The notes below the pieces were generated by a model. That model searched no databases and had not been told where the DNA came from. It was given only the letters and a program-made list of their open reading frames with translations. From NCBI GenBank assembly GCA_026770025.1, contig JAMXDE010000044.1:1-64000 (forward strand): DNA of 64,000 nucleotides. Reading direction: 5' to 3'. Source of the DNA: Craspedostauros australis. Lineage: Eukaryota; Bacillariophyta; Bacillariophyceae; Mastogloiales; Achnanthaceae. This document shows, piece after piece, positions 30,743 through 41,061 of this stretch (its first letter is position 1; each line of letters starts with the position of its first letter). The position numbers and the translations under genes were made by a program.

Positions 30743-32389
30743 ATGGATCCCATTCAGCTCATCAAGTCGGTGTACTCCACCGGACTCCTCATCTTCTCGA
30801 TCATGATCGTCTGCGGACTCATCTTCAATGAGCAGACCAAGGTCTCGTCCGAGGTCCACCCAGTGGTCACCGTCGTCATCATGATCACAGCCCTCGTCTG
30901 GCTCAACATGGTGGAGGGAGGACAGGGGTCCCTCGTCGGTCTCCCACCAGTCGACCGCGACCTCTACGTCGAATCCCACCCAACCGCCCACCAGTGCACC
31001 TCCCTCGCCCACAAGGGTGACAACCTCGACCGCTACCTCATGGGACGTCAATTCATGGTCCTCCTCATGGTCTTCACCATCAACCAGTGCGGTGCCCCGC
31101 TCGCCGATGCCGAGGTCTTCGGACTCCCAGACATCATCATCCAGATCCTCCTCGGATCCGGAGCCGCCATGATCCTCATGACCGCTCAAGCCGGACAGCT
31201 CAACTCCCAAGTCAACGCCTCCCTCTGTATGCTTGACTACATCAACAACTTTTTTGCTGTCTTCACCCTCTACGTCGCCCTCGCCATCGAGTTCTCCGGA
31301 CTTCTGCATTCATGCTACCTCGTCCAGATGTTCTTCGTCTGGGCATCCGGCAAGGAAATCGAGTCGAAGGAACCACCACGTGACGGTGCCCAGAACCTCT
31401 TCTACTGGGGCCGCATCCTCGTCTCCCTTGCCATCCTGTGCTATGCCATGGCCGTCACCCTCGTCGCCCTCTTCGATGGAAAGACCACCATGTGGGCCGG
31501 AGTGCCAAACGGAGTTGCTGTCATCCTCTTCTTCCTCTTCATGTCCATCGTGGGTATGCTGGAGGGTATGCAGATCGCCTTCTTCGCTGTCGCCAAGCTT
31601 CCAAAGGAGGAGCGTGGAGACCACCCGATGGCACGCAAGACCTGCGAGCCCCTCTTCCGCGGTGACGGACGCAACCTTCCAGGATTCATGATCGGATGAC
31701 AGATCTGTGTCACCATGTGCTTCTTCATCATCGCCCATGTCACCACTGTTGATGTCGAGGTCAGAACTGGCGAGAACATCTTCGGAGTCTCCGACAGCAC
31801 CCAGGAATTCTTCAACACCGGACTTCTCGGAGCCCTCATCACCACCATCATCGCTTCCATCACATGGCAGCTGGTCGCATCCGTCTTCCCCATCGCCTTC
31901 CTTTCCAACCCAATCGTCTACATCTTCCTCCAGTTCTGTCTGTTGTTGGAAGCCACCGGTATCTGCTCCGGAGCCTGGGTCCTTGCCTCCGTCCACAAGG
32001 CCGTCTCTGGCTTCCAGCTTGATGAGGTGTACATCGGCACCCCAGAAGAGCGCGCCGCCGGCATGAAGCCAGACCACAAGAGCAACCGCAACCTGCATGT
32101 GAGAACCAACGTGCTTATCAACAAGGCTGATGCCGGAAAGGTCCCGCAGGAATACCTTGAGATGCAGAAGGCCTTGGCGTCACAGAATGAGTCTTACTCC
32201 GTCCGTCGCGAGGGCATCCTGTCCAACATCAAGACCCTCCGCGAGGAGGTCGATGGTTGCGAGAGCAAGGCCGACGCCGCCGTCTTCGAGTCTGCCCTTC
32301 GCATGGAGACTTCTGCCATGAACAAGCTGAACCAGGAGGAGAACGACAGTGCCGCCGAGAGTGACGAGGAGAAGGGTGTGCAGAAGTAA
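30743..32389 (+). CDS. SIT: Diatom silicon transporter (SIT), interrupted by one in-frame TGA
   Basis: Sodium-coupled silicic acid uptake protein of the plasma membrane or silica-deposition pathway. The frame is 549 codons, the usual SIT length, with about ten hydrophobic segments in two repeats. Motifs are E58-GGQ61 and G101-R-Q103 in the first half and E274-GMQ277 in the second. The second GRQ (codons 318-320) reads Gly-TGA-Gln. The TGA (31697-31699) differs by one C-to-T change from the expected CGA Arg codon. The frame remains open afterwards for 229 codons. These include further membrane segments and a cytosolic C-terminal coiled-coil-like tail rich in Glu and Lys, ending EEKGVQK. No other break is visible. 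It is therefore a very recent pseudogene, a null allele, a sequence error, or a readthrough case (TGA is followed by C). The family assignment is firm; functionality is doubtful. Confidence 0.92.
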
Positions 32390-33302
32390 GCACGTTGACA
32401 CTTGGTGCATCGATGCGCAACCACAATGCGCCACAAGAACACGCCAACACACATCAACATACGGATGAACACATCACCCGTATCACGGCGCCAATGGTAT
32501 CTTTGAGATGTATCGTGAATCTCAGACCATGGCGCCGCTTGCATCCAATGGAGGCAAAGCGCAATCGCATGCCGTACATATACCTACCACAACACATCGC
32601 AACACGTCACAACGCTTGGGCTGGAGAGAGGTACCATGACCTTGCAACACGAAGCGAGGTGAAGCAGATTGAAGCAAACTTTACCAAAGTACAATAAGTG
32701 TAGCCCACTGAACATGAATTGTGCATTGACTCTTGATCTACATCAGTGATTAACGAACGTGACAGCAACACACAAACTTCGTTTTCGGAACCCTCGCGAA
32801 AACATCCGTCTGTGTTTGTGTACGTCTCTACTTCGTAGATGTCATCTGATGCTCAAGCATCCACAACCATGCCACTACGCCTGTCTGGAAGCCCGGACAA
32901 ACACCCAAGTTGGTTTCTCGCTTGAATAGTCGAATGGGGTTGGGTGGCTTAGCGGCTTTAATGGGTTTCGTGGCTATTTGTACTCTAATTTTATCTGCAC
33001 CGGGGGTTGTATGGACTGTGCGGTATGTTCTTTTGGGTGTTGCGGGTCACGCGTGGCCTCCTGTCAGTACCTCCAGAACCACCTCCGATGACTTTTTTCT
33101 ATCACGCGCTTCGTGTTGCTGCATCTATGCACCGGTACGTATGCGCCGAACATATTGGTATGTATGGTGGGTAGCGTGTTCGTGTACGCGTGACTCGTAC
33201 ATGTCCGAGTGTGTACTCGTGTTTCGTGATCTTCGCGGAGACAGTTCTTCTCATCGATTCTGCTCTTGTCGTGTTGTCTAAATCCTGCACAGTCATGGTG
33301 CT
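32390..33302. other. Intergenic between converging SIT and patatin-like genes
   Basis: Downstream regions of two convergent genes. Short ORFs only, none with motif support. Confidence 0.6.
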
Positions 33303-34274
33303 TCAATTGGGGAGGTTCCCGCTTCTCCCAGCGGCGATGAATTTCTCCTGCAGTTCTCGGCTGATGCTGGGGTCCGCCGAATAGCGCATCATCTCGTACG
33401 AGTAGATGTACGGGATGGATCGAGTGCACTTGGGATGCAGATGGCTTGTGAATCCACCGTCGTTGTGTCCCTTGTGATGGAAGGCCGGGGCCAACGCCAC
33501 CGGCACCCACGCCGATTGCAATGCGATGTCCGCAACGTGCTCCTTACTCGTGGGTGTGTGCATCGCCGACTCCATCGTCCATAATGACGATGCGATTTCT
33601 GTCGCGGAGAGCGGCTTGTCGCCGGCCGCCTGCAGTGTTTCGGAGGTACTGGTCAGCACACGGACGTTGGAGAACCAGTCGGGGATATTGTCATTCTCGA
33701 AGTCCATGCTGCCCACGATGTGATCCCAAAGACGCTGCGACACCTCCTGTCGATGGTATTCGCCGTCCAAGTACTTCCCCTGAATGTCTGCCGCCACGTC
33801 GAGCAGATCTTCGTCCTCCCATTCGAGGAGGACAGCGAACAAGGCCGCGCACCCGGCCGAGTTGCACACGTTCACCTGGTTCAGCAGCTCCTCGCGCGGG
33901 ATGCTCTTGAGCTGACCGAACATGTAGAACAGGGCCGAGACACCACCTCCAGGTATGAACAGGGAGTTGTCGATCTCGACCCTGCGTGCATCATTCGCCA
34001 ATTGCGCCTGGTAGCCAGTGAGCGTCGCCATCAGCATGATCATCGCGGCAACGAATGCCCGCATCATGCCTTCGGATCGCTCCGCCACCTCGTTGAACTC
34101 CACCTGGATGATGGAGGAGCGTTTCGGGGCATCCTTGCCGTCGATCTCCTCTGCCGAGAACTCCACAATGAACGAGATGCGGGTGCTGCGTCGCTTGGCC
34201 CTCCTGCCCATTGGTGGTTGCTCCATCGATTGGCTTCGCGAAGTGGGAACGGCTGTGATCTCGGTGACTGTCAT
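33303..34274 (-). CDS. Patatin-like acylhydrolase
   Basis: 323 aa. A basic N-terminus with Arg-rich GRRAKRRS is followed by a single hydrophobic segment (about 72-88, AFVAAMIMLMATLTG). The patatin core shows the oxyanion loop IPGGGVSALFYM (108-119), nucleophile S139 in CNSAGC (the first Gly of GxSxG is Cys) and the dyad Asp in NDGG at D272. Such enzymes hydrolyse acyl esters of membrane or storage lipids with a Ser-Asp dyad. Membrane anchoring is inferred from the hydrophobic segment. The ATG at 34274 is the first in this frame. About 500 bp upstream lie a TATA-like box and palindrome, so the leader may be long or contain an intron. A frame upstream (34593 region) with a Glu-Tyr repeat could be a 5' exon but lacks support. 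Confidence 0.75.
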   Translation of the reverse strand: MTVTEITAVPTSRSQSMEQPPMGRRAKRRSTRISFIVEFSAEEIDGKDAPKRSSIIQVEFNEVAERSEGMMRAFVAAMIMLMATLTGYQAQLANDARRVEIDNSLFIPGGGVSALFYMFGQLKSIPREELLNQVNVCNSAGCAALFAVLLEWEDEDLLDVAADIQGKYLDGEYHRQEVSQRLWDHIVGSMDFENDNIPDWFSNVRVLTSTSETLQAAGDKPLSATEIASSLWTMESAMHTPTSKEHVADIALQSAWVPVALAPAFHHKGHNDGGFTSHLHPKCTRSIPYIYSYEMMRYSADPSISRELQEKFIAAGRSGNLPN

Positions 34275-34779
34275 GATTGCTATTGGTGATTGCGTCGTGG
34301 TCGTAATCGTTGTTGCTGGTGCTGATGTTGTTGCTGCTGCTGTGGCTGTTCTTGCTTTGCTCTGCTCCGGTTTTGTGACATCGTTGTGGGGTTCGTCGAA
34401 TTTCTCTGCTCGTTGTTGTGTGTGTTTCTGTGTGTTTCTGCGTTGTTGTCACATTATCCTCGCACTCGTACTCGTACTCGTACTCGTATTTTGCTGTGGA
34501 CTGGTGCCACCACAAGTCATCATGTGCCTCTGTCCCCGTTCGCGTATGTCCCGTGAGCAGTTCCTGGAATAGCTCGTGCGCGCACTTGCGCATGTACTCT
34601 GCGAGTTCTTCCCCAATGTCGGCTCGTGGGACGGTGCACGAGGCATGCCCGTGTTTTCGTGTGGTCAACGCCACAGCGACAGAATTCGTTGTGGGTTTCG
34701 TTGATGCTGCATGCACCAGCGAGCAAAAATAGAGACGTGTGTGATGTTGATGCAGTTTTTTTGTTTTGGTGGGGTGATT

Positions 34780-34822
34780 TCACAGTGACACTGTGACATC
34801 ACCAACGACACGGGTATTTATA
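34780..34822 (-). promoter_or_regulatory. Putative promoter with TATA box and palindrome
   Basis: On the minus strand TATAAATA (34815-34822) lies about 20-35 bases upstream of TCACAGTG-A-CACTGTGA (34780-34796), a perfect 8-bp-arm palindrome placed where transcription would start. It fits a promoter for the patatin-like gene, but the ATG is 500 bp away and no transcript evidence is available. Confidence 0.4.
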
Positions 34823-36257
34823 GACGGTATCCTCTTCATTTAACCTGGGTCAAAACGTGCTCTTGGTTTGTGTCTTGTTGACGATGTCGATAAATGTGAA
34901 AGGTCGAAGTTCTCAGTCACATCCTCCTTGGGCTCCACATCGCAAACACGCCCCTCGCCGAAATCACTCGTTGTCCAATTTGTCGGGTGCCGTTTGTCAA
35001 ATGACGGTGCATCACACTCGCACACTCTAAGCTCATGTGCTCTTCTCACATCATCCTGAGCATACCTCGAACCTTCATGTCACGGTACTTGGGCGACGAG
35101 AGCGGGCGTAGAGTCGGTCATACGATAACGCGAAACCCACAATTGCGCTCTTGTAAGAGCGCAGAGCATCCATCCGAACATCGCACTTGCGGACCCGAGA
35201 GCGAAGATGAGGGCCTAACAGCGTCTACCATGCTCGTACACAGTCACGCTCTGTGAACATTCCGGTATTCCACTCGTACCTCGTATGCAGGGTACGCAAA
35301 CGTGGTTTTGCACAAGACTGCGAGGCGTGATGAGAACAACACACACGACCTGCGGCAAGCTTGATTGAGTTCCTTGATTACACTCCGTATGTCGTGAAGC
35401 TCTTGCAGTCTTCTCTACACTCTTGCTGGTCCACGTGGGCGTCACATGATGTCAGGACCAGAAAAGTAGCTTTGTCTCTTCGAGCGCTGAAGTCTTGTTT
35501 CAGCCAACACGACTATTGAACGTTGTACAGACTGAATATATGACAAATTATTCAGCACCCTGGTGGTCGACGACCCGGATGTTAACAGCGGTAAATTACA
35601 ATATACAGCTATAATGGAACGAATACAACAGAGAATTGACAGTCAGTGTTCATTTTTCTGAATCCATGTTGTTTCTGGCTTGTTTGGCATGGAGATATCA
35701 CCGCGTTGTGTCCATTCGTGGGTTGTGCTTGTTTTGGTACTAACACGCGCGGTGTAGATCTCAGCTTCTCCATCGCTGGGCATGAGGATAGACTCCTTTC
35801 GGCGGTCAGGCAGCGAGGCTGGAAAATAGAATATCATCCTCTGCACGACAAGTAGGTAGGAATGAGATACTCCATGTGTGTGCTGCCACATCTGCGAGTG
35901 CACATTACATGCCCTCTAGTTCTTCCTTTGTCATTCGCCAGAGCGCAATGTTGCACGATGTGGTTCTTGCGTGCCTTGTTCTCGTCCGCGGCGAGTACAA
36001 AGGGCGGGTTCGGGGAATAGCATCGGCACTTCATGGGTAGCTCCTACGTATCTGCACTTCCATGTGTACATGTACAAGTTTCCAAATGTATTCTAGTAAT
36101 ATGTTCGTCTTTCCTATCACAGTTCTCCTTTCTGTGTCTCTATATCTTTGATTTGCCTTCATGTTTTCGTCGCCATTTGAGTTTCTCCATGTTTCGCAAT
36201 GGCAACTGCTGCAGTGCCATGGCGGAATCTGCAATTGATCGAGCGCAAGACGCAGGT
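34823..36257. other. Intergenic, nothing supported
   Basis: 1.4 kb with only short, motif-free ORFs. No repeat longer than a few units was noticed. Confidence 0.5.
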
Positions 36258-38045
36258 TTACATTCCGCCATCTCCGACCGACTCTCCCTTCTGCTGCTTC
36301 TCCGACGCCCGCTGCAAGATGGCACCGATCTCTGTGCCCTTGAGATGCAGATTGGTCATGCGCTGATTCTTGCGCTCGTAGTAGCGTCGCTTCTTCGGCT
36401 TGCCGTCGTTGTCGACGTTGGTCTTACGCTTGAGTCTCGGTCGGCGCAGCTGTTCGCCGGGCTCGGCGAGCTTGTTCTTGCGCAGGAGATTGTGCACGTC
36501 GGCGTCGGATTCGGGGACGAGAGAGCGCGTGGCGAGGTACATGGACCGCACGTCCTTGGTGCAGCCGTGTCGTCGGGCGTGGGAGTAGAGATGCAGGTTG
36601 GTATCCGCAGCGGCCTTTTGGGCCATCGCGATGTCCTGCTTGCTTTGCTGCGTGCTGGAGTTGCCCTTGTTGGGTCGTTTGCGCATCTTGTTGCCTGCTC
36701 CCGTTCCGAAGGATTGCGCCAGCATGGTGGGGTTGGATGCATGTGCGTGGCTGCTGAGCAGCTGCGATGCGACGCCACCACTGCGGCCATGTGAGAGCTT
36801 GTGCAGCGCATCGCGGGCCTTCTTTGAGCTCTTCAAGTTCTGCACGGCCTCCTTGGGCAGCGCCGCGTCGATGGGAAGGTTGTTGTGGTCGAGATCACGA
36901 ATGTAGCCATCGATCGCATTGCGCTTGGGCAGATCCGCCAACGACACCACGGACAAGGGCGCCTGCGCACGCGTGGGCTGGTCCTTCAAGGACCCTTCCT
37001 TGACGGCGCTGCTGACCCGAAACCAGCTGCCCGCGACCTGCACGGCTTCACCGCGTCGAATCTGCGTCGTCGGGTCGACATCCACACGCACCGAAAGCAC
37101 CTTCTTCTTTCGTTTCTTCGCCTTTGCCTTTCTGGCAGCAATCGCTGCTGCTGCAGTTGCAGAGTACGGTCGTTTCTTAGAGCCGTTCTTGGAGGCATCC
37201 TTGGCTTTGGCCTTCGCCTTGGCCTTTGCTTTGGCGGACGACGAAGACGCCGATGATGATGACAGAGCAGAGTCCGGGCGTTTGCCCTTGTCTGACTTCT
37301 TCCCATTCTTGTCCTTGTCGTCTGTGTCCGCGCCGTTGTCACCGTTGCGATCGTCATCATCATCATCGTCCGAATCCATTCCCTCGATCTGCACGATGCC
37401 ATCGAGCTCCACGAGGAATACCTCGCCGCGCGGAAAGATGATCTTGTCCTTGTCCTCCGTGTTGGCAATGGCGACGACATCTCCCGCCGTGATCAAGGCC
37501 GCCAGATCGACGTCGACGCCATCGTAGGCATCCTCCAGATCCCGCATGGGCACGCCGTTCTTGCAGCGGTTGATCTGCGCCAGCAAGGTCTTGCGATCGC
37601 GCACGTGGTTGTACTTTGCCTGGTAGGCGTAGGTCTCGATGAGCAGGGAGGGGTTCTCGGGATCCGGCTCGAGCTCGACGCGGATCTTGGGATTGTGCCT
37701 GAGCATGGCGGCCACGGCCGTGCTCTCCTGCAGATCGACGCCCGTCTTCTCGTAGATGACGGAGGGCGCGAGGCATCCCGACGATCGATGCGCCTGCAGG
37801 AAGTGGATGACGATGAACTGCTTCTCCAGATCCGGCTTGTTGGCGACGAGCGCGGCCAGATCGATGTCGTCGTTGTCATCATCGTCGTCGCTGTCGCTGT
37901 GGCCGCGGACGTTGGATCGCCACAGCGCGCGGTTGACGCCGTTGGACGGCAGGGACGAGGCCTGGTGTGGTCGTCCGTCTTCGCTCAGCGTGTGCTCGCG
38001 TCGCAGGAAGTCCAGCCCGTAGCTGTTCGCTGCAACCTCCGACAT
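36258..38045 (-). CDS. TFIIE beta-like general transcription factor
   Basis: 595 aa, likely the beta subunit of TFIIE, which with TFIIE-alpha recruits and regulates TFIIH at RNA polymerase II promoters. Two winged-helix-like units sit at about 75-145 (IVIHFLQAHRSSGCLAPSVI) and 148-212 (RDRKTLLAQINRC to DKDKIIFPRG), the latter resembling the family's second winged helix. The C-terminus has the basic block KPKKRRYYERKNQRMTNLH, like the lysine/arginine-rich tail of TFIIE-beta. Between them lies an inserted low-complexity region: an Asp-rich run, a Lys-Ala repeat near 270-285 and further disordered sequence. This makes the protein about twice the usual 290-aa length. The ATG at 38045 gives an acidic leader before the first winged helix. 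Confidence 0.7.
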   Translation of the reverse strand: MSEVAANSYGLDFLRREHTLSEDGRPHQASSLPSNGVNRALWRSNVRGHSDSDDDDDNDDIDLAALVANKPDLEKQFIVIHFLQAHRSSGCLAPSVIYEKTGVDLQESTAVAAMLRHNPKIRVELEPDPENPSLLIETYAYQAKYNHVRDRKTLLAQINRCKNGVPMRDLEDAYDGVDVDLAALITAGDVVAIANTEDKDKIIFPRGEVFLVELDGIVQIEGMDSDDDDDDDRNGDNGADTDDKDKNGKKSDKGKRPDSALSSSSASSSSAKAKAKAKAKAKDASKNGSKKRPYSATAAAAIAARKAKAKKRKKKVLSVRVDVDPTTQIRRGEAVQVAGSWFRVSSAVKEGSLKDQPTRAQAPLSVVSLADLPKRNAIDGYIRDLDHNNLPIDAALPKEAVQNLKSSKKARDALHKLSHGRSGGVASQLLSSHAHASNPTMLAQSFGTGAGNKMRKRPNKGNSSTQQSKQDIAMAQKAAADTNLHLYSHARRHGCTKDVRSMYLATRSLVPESDADVHNLLRKNKLAEPGEQLRRPRLKRKTNVDNDGKPKKRRYYERKNQRMTNLHLKGTEIGAILQRASEKQQKGESVGDGGM

Positions 38046-39002
38046 GGTCCACGATCAGCTCCTCCACTCCGCTCCACTCCACTCTGCCACAATGCTATTT
38101 ACAGGTCCAAGTGTGCTTCAAGTATAATATGGTACAAGTATGGTATGAACTATTCTATTATAGAATATGACGTTGTGAAGCCCACGACCATACATCCACG
38201 CTTGCCCAATGTCTTCCCAACCGGACGCAGCGGTGGATCGTGCGGCTCCACGTTTGGAGCTGGTCGGAACGGCGTGGAAAAGTCAAGAAAGCGCCATGGT
38301 CAACTCGTTCGCGAACGCACATCCCGCAACGGTTGGCGCACAGACGGGACGAACAAACAAGCCGATAGCTGATACGTGCGGAATGTGTCGAAGGAACAAA
38401 TACGACCAAGGTAGCAACAACAGGAGAGAGACGAGAGATGATGGACAAACGCTCCTTCGTGGTGGGAACGAATGAGGAATGAGCAAAGTAGTCGTAGTCG
38501 TACAGGGAGGAGCAGGGGATACGAGGCACCAGTCATCGCTCGTCATGTCTTGGCGGGATCAGAGCATAGGATAATAGTAGTGCAATTGAGCTGGAGCATC
38601 TCATAGATACCCGTGCAACAGTTATACTCCACGAGGACAATGGAGTGCCATACATACTTAGAACTTCAAGTTTGATTGTGTGGTAGATTCATGGTGTTGT
38701 ATTGTGACAAGTTTTACTTTGTGGTATGTTTATGGTTGTATGGTGTGATGTGGCTCTTGTTGTTGTTGCTGTTGCAGCTAGTGTTGCTGCTGTCATCATC
38801 AGTGCCAGTCCCAGAGAGGAGTGTGGGCGCCGAGGAGGCGATACGTTCAAGGAGACAGTACGTACGTCTGAAATGCTGTGTCATTTCGATCAACCGTAAC
38901 TTCAACAGTCTCAACTCCTCTGCCTTTCGTCCTGCGGTCCATCAGGGAGTGCGGGATGCGCGGCGCCTGATGGGCGAGACTTGCGTCCCCAAGCCAAACG
39001 AC
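38046..39002. other. Intergenic, no gene supported
   Basis: Contains the promoter side of the TFIIE-beta-like gene and the 3' side of the next minus-strand gene. Short ORFs lack motifs. A GTT-rich microsatellite-like tract is near 38755-38780. Confidence 0.5.
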
Positions 39003-39740
39003 TTAGGCGGAACGTGCCGTGCCGCTGTTTGGTTTGTGTAGCTTGCCGTCTCCGAGTGCGAGGGTTGCGGTGCTCGGTGATTTGGTCATGTGGTGGACCA
39101 CCCTGTGGGTGACGTCGGCTGGCAGGAGGCGCTTCTTTCTGCTTCCGGTGCTGCTTGCGCTGTCATCGCTGAGGCTGCTGTCGCTGCCAAAGTCGATTGG
39201 TGCTGCGCGCTTGGGTGAGGATCTCACCTCGGGTGGGACCTGCTGGGCCGAAGCCTGCTGGTGCTGTGGCTTGTGTTCCTGTGTCTTCTGCTCCATCTGG
39301 TGCAGCTCCTGTCTCCTTCGGCTGCGCAGTCGTTCGAGGGCGCTGCCTTGGCGCATTCTCTGCAGGGCCTGGTGGAACACCTGCGACTCCTGGCTGTTCT
39401 GGTCCTTCCCTTCGGAAGAGGGTGCCAGCAGTGAGATGCCGGAGAGCTTGAGGAGACCTGCGGTATCGATCGGCGATGGCGACGATGATGATGGCGCTGA
39501 GATGGATGGTGCGAGGGGTGCGCTCCTTGACTTGCTGGTGATCATCGAAGGCGCGGCGAATCGATGCAGATCGTCGAGAAGGCTTCCGCTGATGTCGGCG
39601 CTCAGAGTTGGCCGCTTCGCGAAGGGTGGGAGAGGTGCCGACAAGCGAGAGTAGCCATCAGCGCTCTCGCCGTTGTTGTGAGCCAGGCCTCGGGGGAGCA
39701 TGTTGGATGCAACCATTGGGCTTTCAACGAGGAGATTCAT
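39003..39740 (-). CDS. Unrecognised Ser-rich, probably nuclear protein
   Basis: 245 aa from the ATG at 39740 (MNLLVESPMVASN). The frame stays open further upstream only through Thr/Gln-rich sequence typical of a leader. It is largely disordered: Ser-rich runs at about 80-95, a probable helical basic/Glu segment around 120-160 (QALQRMRQGSALERLRSRRRQEL), Gln/His low complexity, an acidic Ser patch, then a conserved-looking SRKKRLLPADVTHRVVHHM near the C-terminus. I do not recognise a domain. Nuclear location is a guess from the basic clusters. Transposon T1 is inserted 620 bp upstream, in its likely promoter region. Confidence 0.5.
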   Translation of the reverse strand: MNLLVESPMVASNMLPRGLAHNNGESADGYSRLSAPLPPFAKRPTLSADISGSLLDDLHRFAAPSMITSKSRSAPLAPSISAPSSSSPSPIDTAGLLKLSGISLLAPSSEGKDQNSQESQVFHQALQRMRQGSALERLRSRRRQELHQMEQKTQEHKPQHQQASAQQVPPEVRSSPKRAAPIDFGSDSSLSDDSASSTGSRKKRLLPADVTHRVVHHMTKSPSTATLALGDGKLHKPNSGTARSA

Positions 39741-40360
39741 GTTGTCAGGGGATGTGTTATGATCGGTTGTGATTTGGTGCGTTGGCTGGTCGATTGTCAG
39801 ATGGCTTGCGGGTTGTGGTTTGGTTTGATTGAGTGTTGGCTTTGAGTTGGTCTGGTTTGACTTTTTATGAGACAGATGAACGATGAGTGATGGGTGAAGA
39901 ACGTTTTGGGCTTTCCACTCACTGGCTCGCGCAAATGCGAATACGGATAAAGTGTTTGATCGAACTGATTGCGCACAAAAGGCGAGGAGGAGGTGTCGTA
40001 CCAAAACAATCGCGCAGGAACTGGTGTGCGTGCTTGTTTTTGCGTGTGTGGAAGGTGATGTAATGTAACGTGATGTGATGAAGGTCTGCCTTGTCTTCGA
40101 GCTTTTTGTCCCACGAACAGATGCTCTGTTTGGGTTCTTCTTCCTCTTCTGACGCGATAACTCAACACTGTTGTCGCCGATGTTGGTGGTTGTGCTACTC
40201 CCACCAATACGGCTGTTTCTCTGTCTTTGAGCCAACAGCAGTGTTCCTCTTGTGTTCCTCGTGTGTTGATGCGTTCTTCTTTTTGTTCTCGACCCACCAA
40301 CCTACTTTCGATTGGTTTGTCTCGTTTCTTTCGATTCCTTTCTTCTGTCTCTGCACTTAT
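39741..40360. other. Upstream region ending at the T1 insertion site
   Basis: Presumed leader and promoter of the minus-strand gene to the left. It ends with TTAT (40357-40360), the left copy of the flanking duplication of T1. Confidence 0.6.
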
Positions 40361-40526
40361 GAGCCCCCCGAGTGAGTCGACCTGCACTTTGTCCTGGGAC
40401 TCAACACCTTTTTTCTCAGATATCCAAACCAACCACATATTCATAATCCCCATATTCTAAAACCAAATAATGATTCAAATTACTTTCCGGTTAGACCTTA
40501 TTTTAAGTTTTATGAGCCCATCAAGG
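40361..40526 (+). repeat. T1 left terminal inverted repeat
   Basis: 166 bp pairing with 46273-46438 with a small number of mismatches. Similarity ends just after CCCATCAAGG. Confidence 0.9.
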
Positions 40527-40708
40527 CATTTTTGAGTCGTATGGGTCGAACCCCATGAAACTCCTACTTGTTTCTCAGAAGGTTCTGTGATGTTCTTGAT
40601 TATTTATCGGATGGTACTCAGTCACGAAGACGGTGTCGAAGATGTCGTTCGGTTGGTACGCGTTAAATACACGTTAGCATGTGGCGCATGATCTCACATT
40701 TTGCTCGT

Positions 40709-40776
40709 CACAAAACACATCACACAAAACGCATCACACAAAACACATCACACAAAACACATCACACAAAACACAT
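40709..40776 (+). repeat. T1 subterminal 14-bp tandem repeat
   Basis: Five head-to-tail units of CACACAAAACACAT (the first truncated, one with a single change). T2 has four units at the same position. Location between the terminal repeat and the transposase suggests a possible transposase-binding array or promoter element. Confidence 0.8.
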
Positions 40777-41061
40777 CCCATCCAACATCATCGACACCCC
40801 CTCACCATTCACACATCATCGCCACACTTTCGCTCCATTTCACAACTTTCCTCGCCAATTCCATGCGTGCTCGCTCTTGTGTTCAATGTTAGTGCTCGTT
40901 CTGGTAGTGTAGTGGTAGTGTAGTAGTAGTAGTAGTTGTTGTTGTTGCCAACGAATGGTCGACCCATCATCGCATGCTCTCCTTCCTCACTTCATCTCAG
41001 ACCAGTGCAGTTCATCACATCCAACCAGCCAACAACTATACTCTACAGCAACAACTTCACC

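Noticed and set aside
31697-31699. Selenocysteine at the SIT TGA
   Set aside because: The position is a GRQ motif Arg, not a redox Cys site. A single C-to-T change explains it better; no SECIS element was identified, though I could not search for one systematically.
33991-34716. Upstream coding exon of the patatin-like gene
   Set aside because: No ATG opens the frame at its start, it is out of frame with the main ORF, and no convincing splice pair was found.
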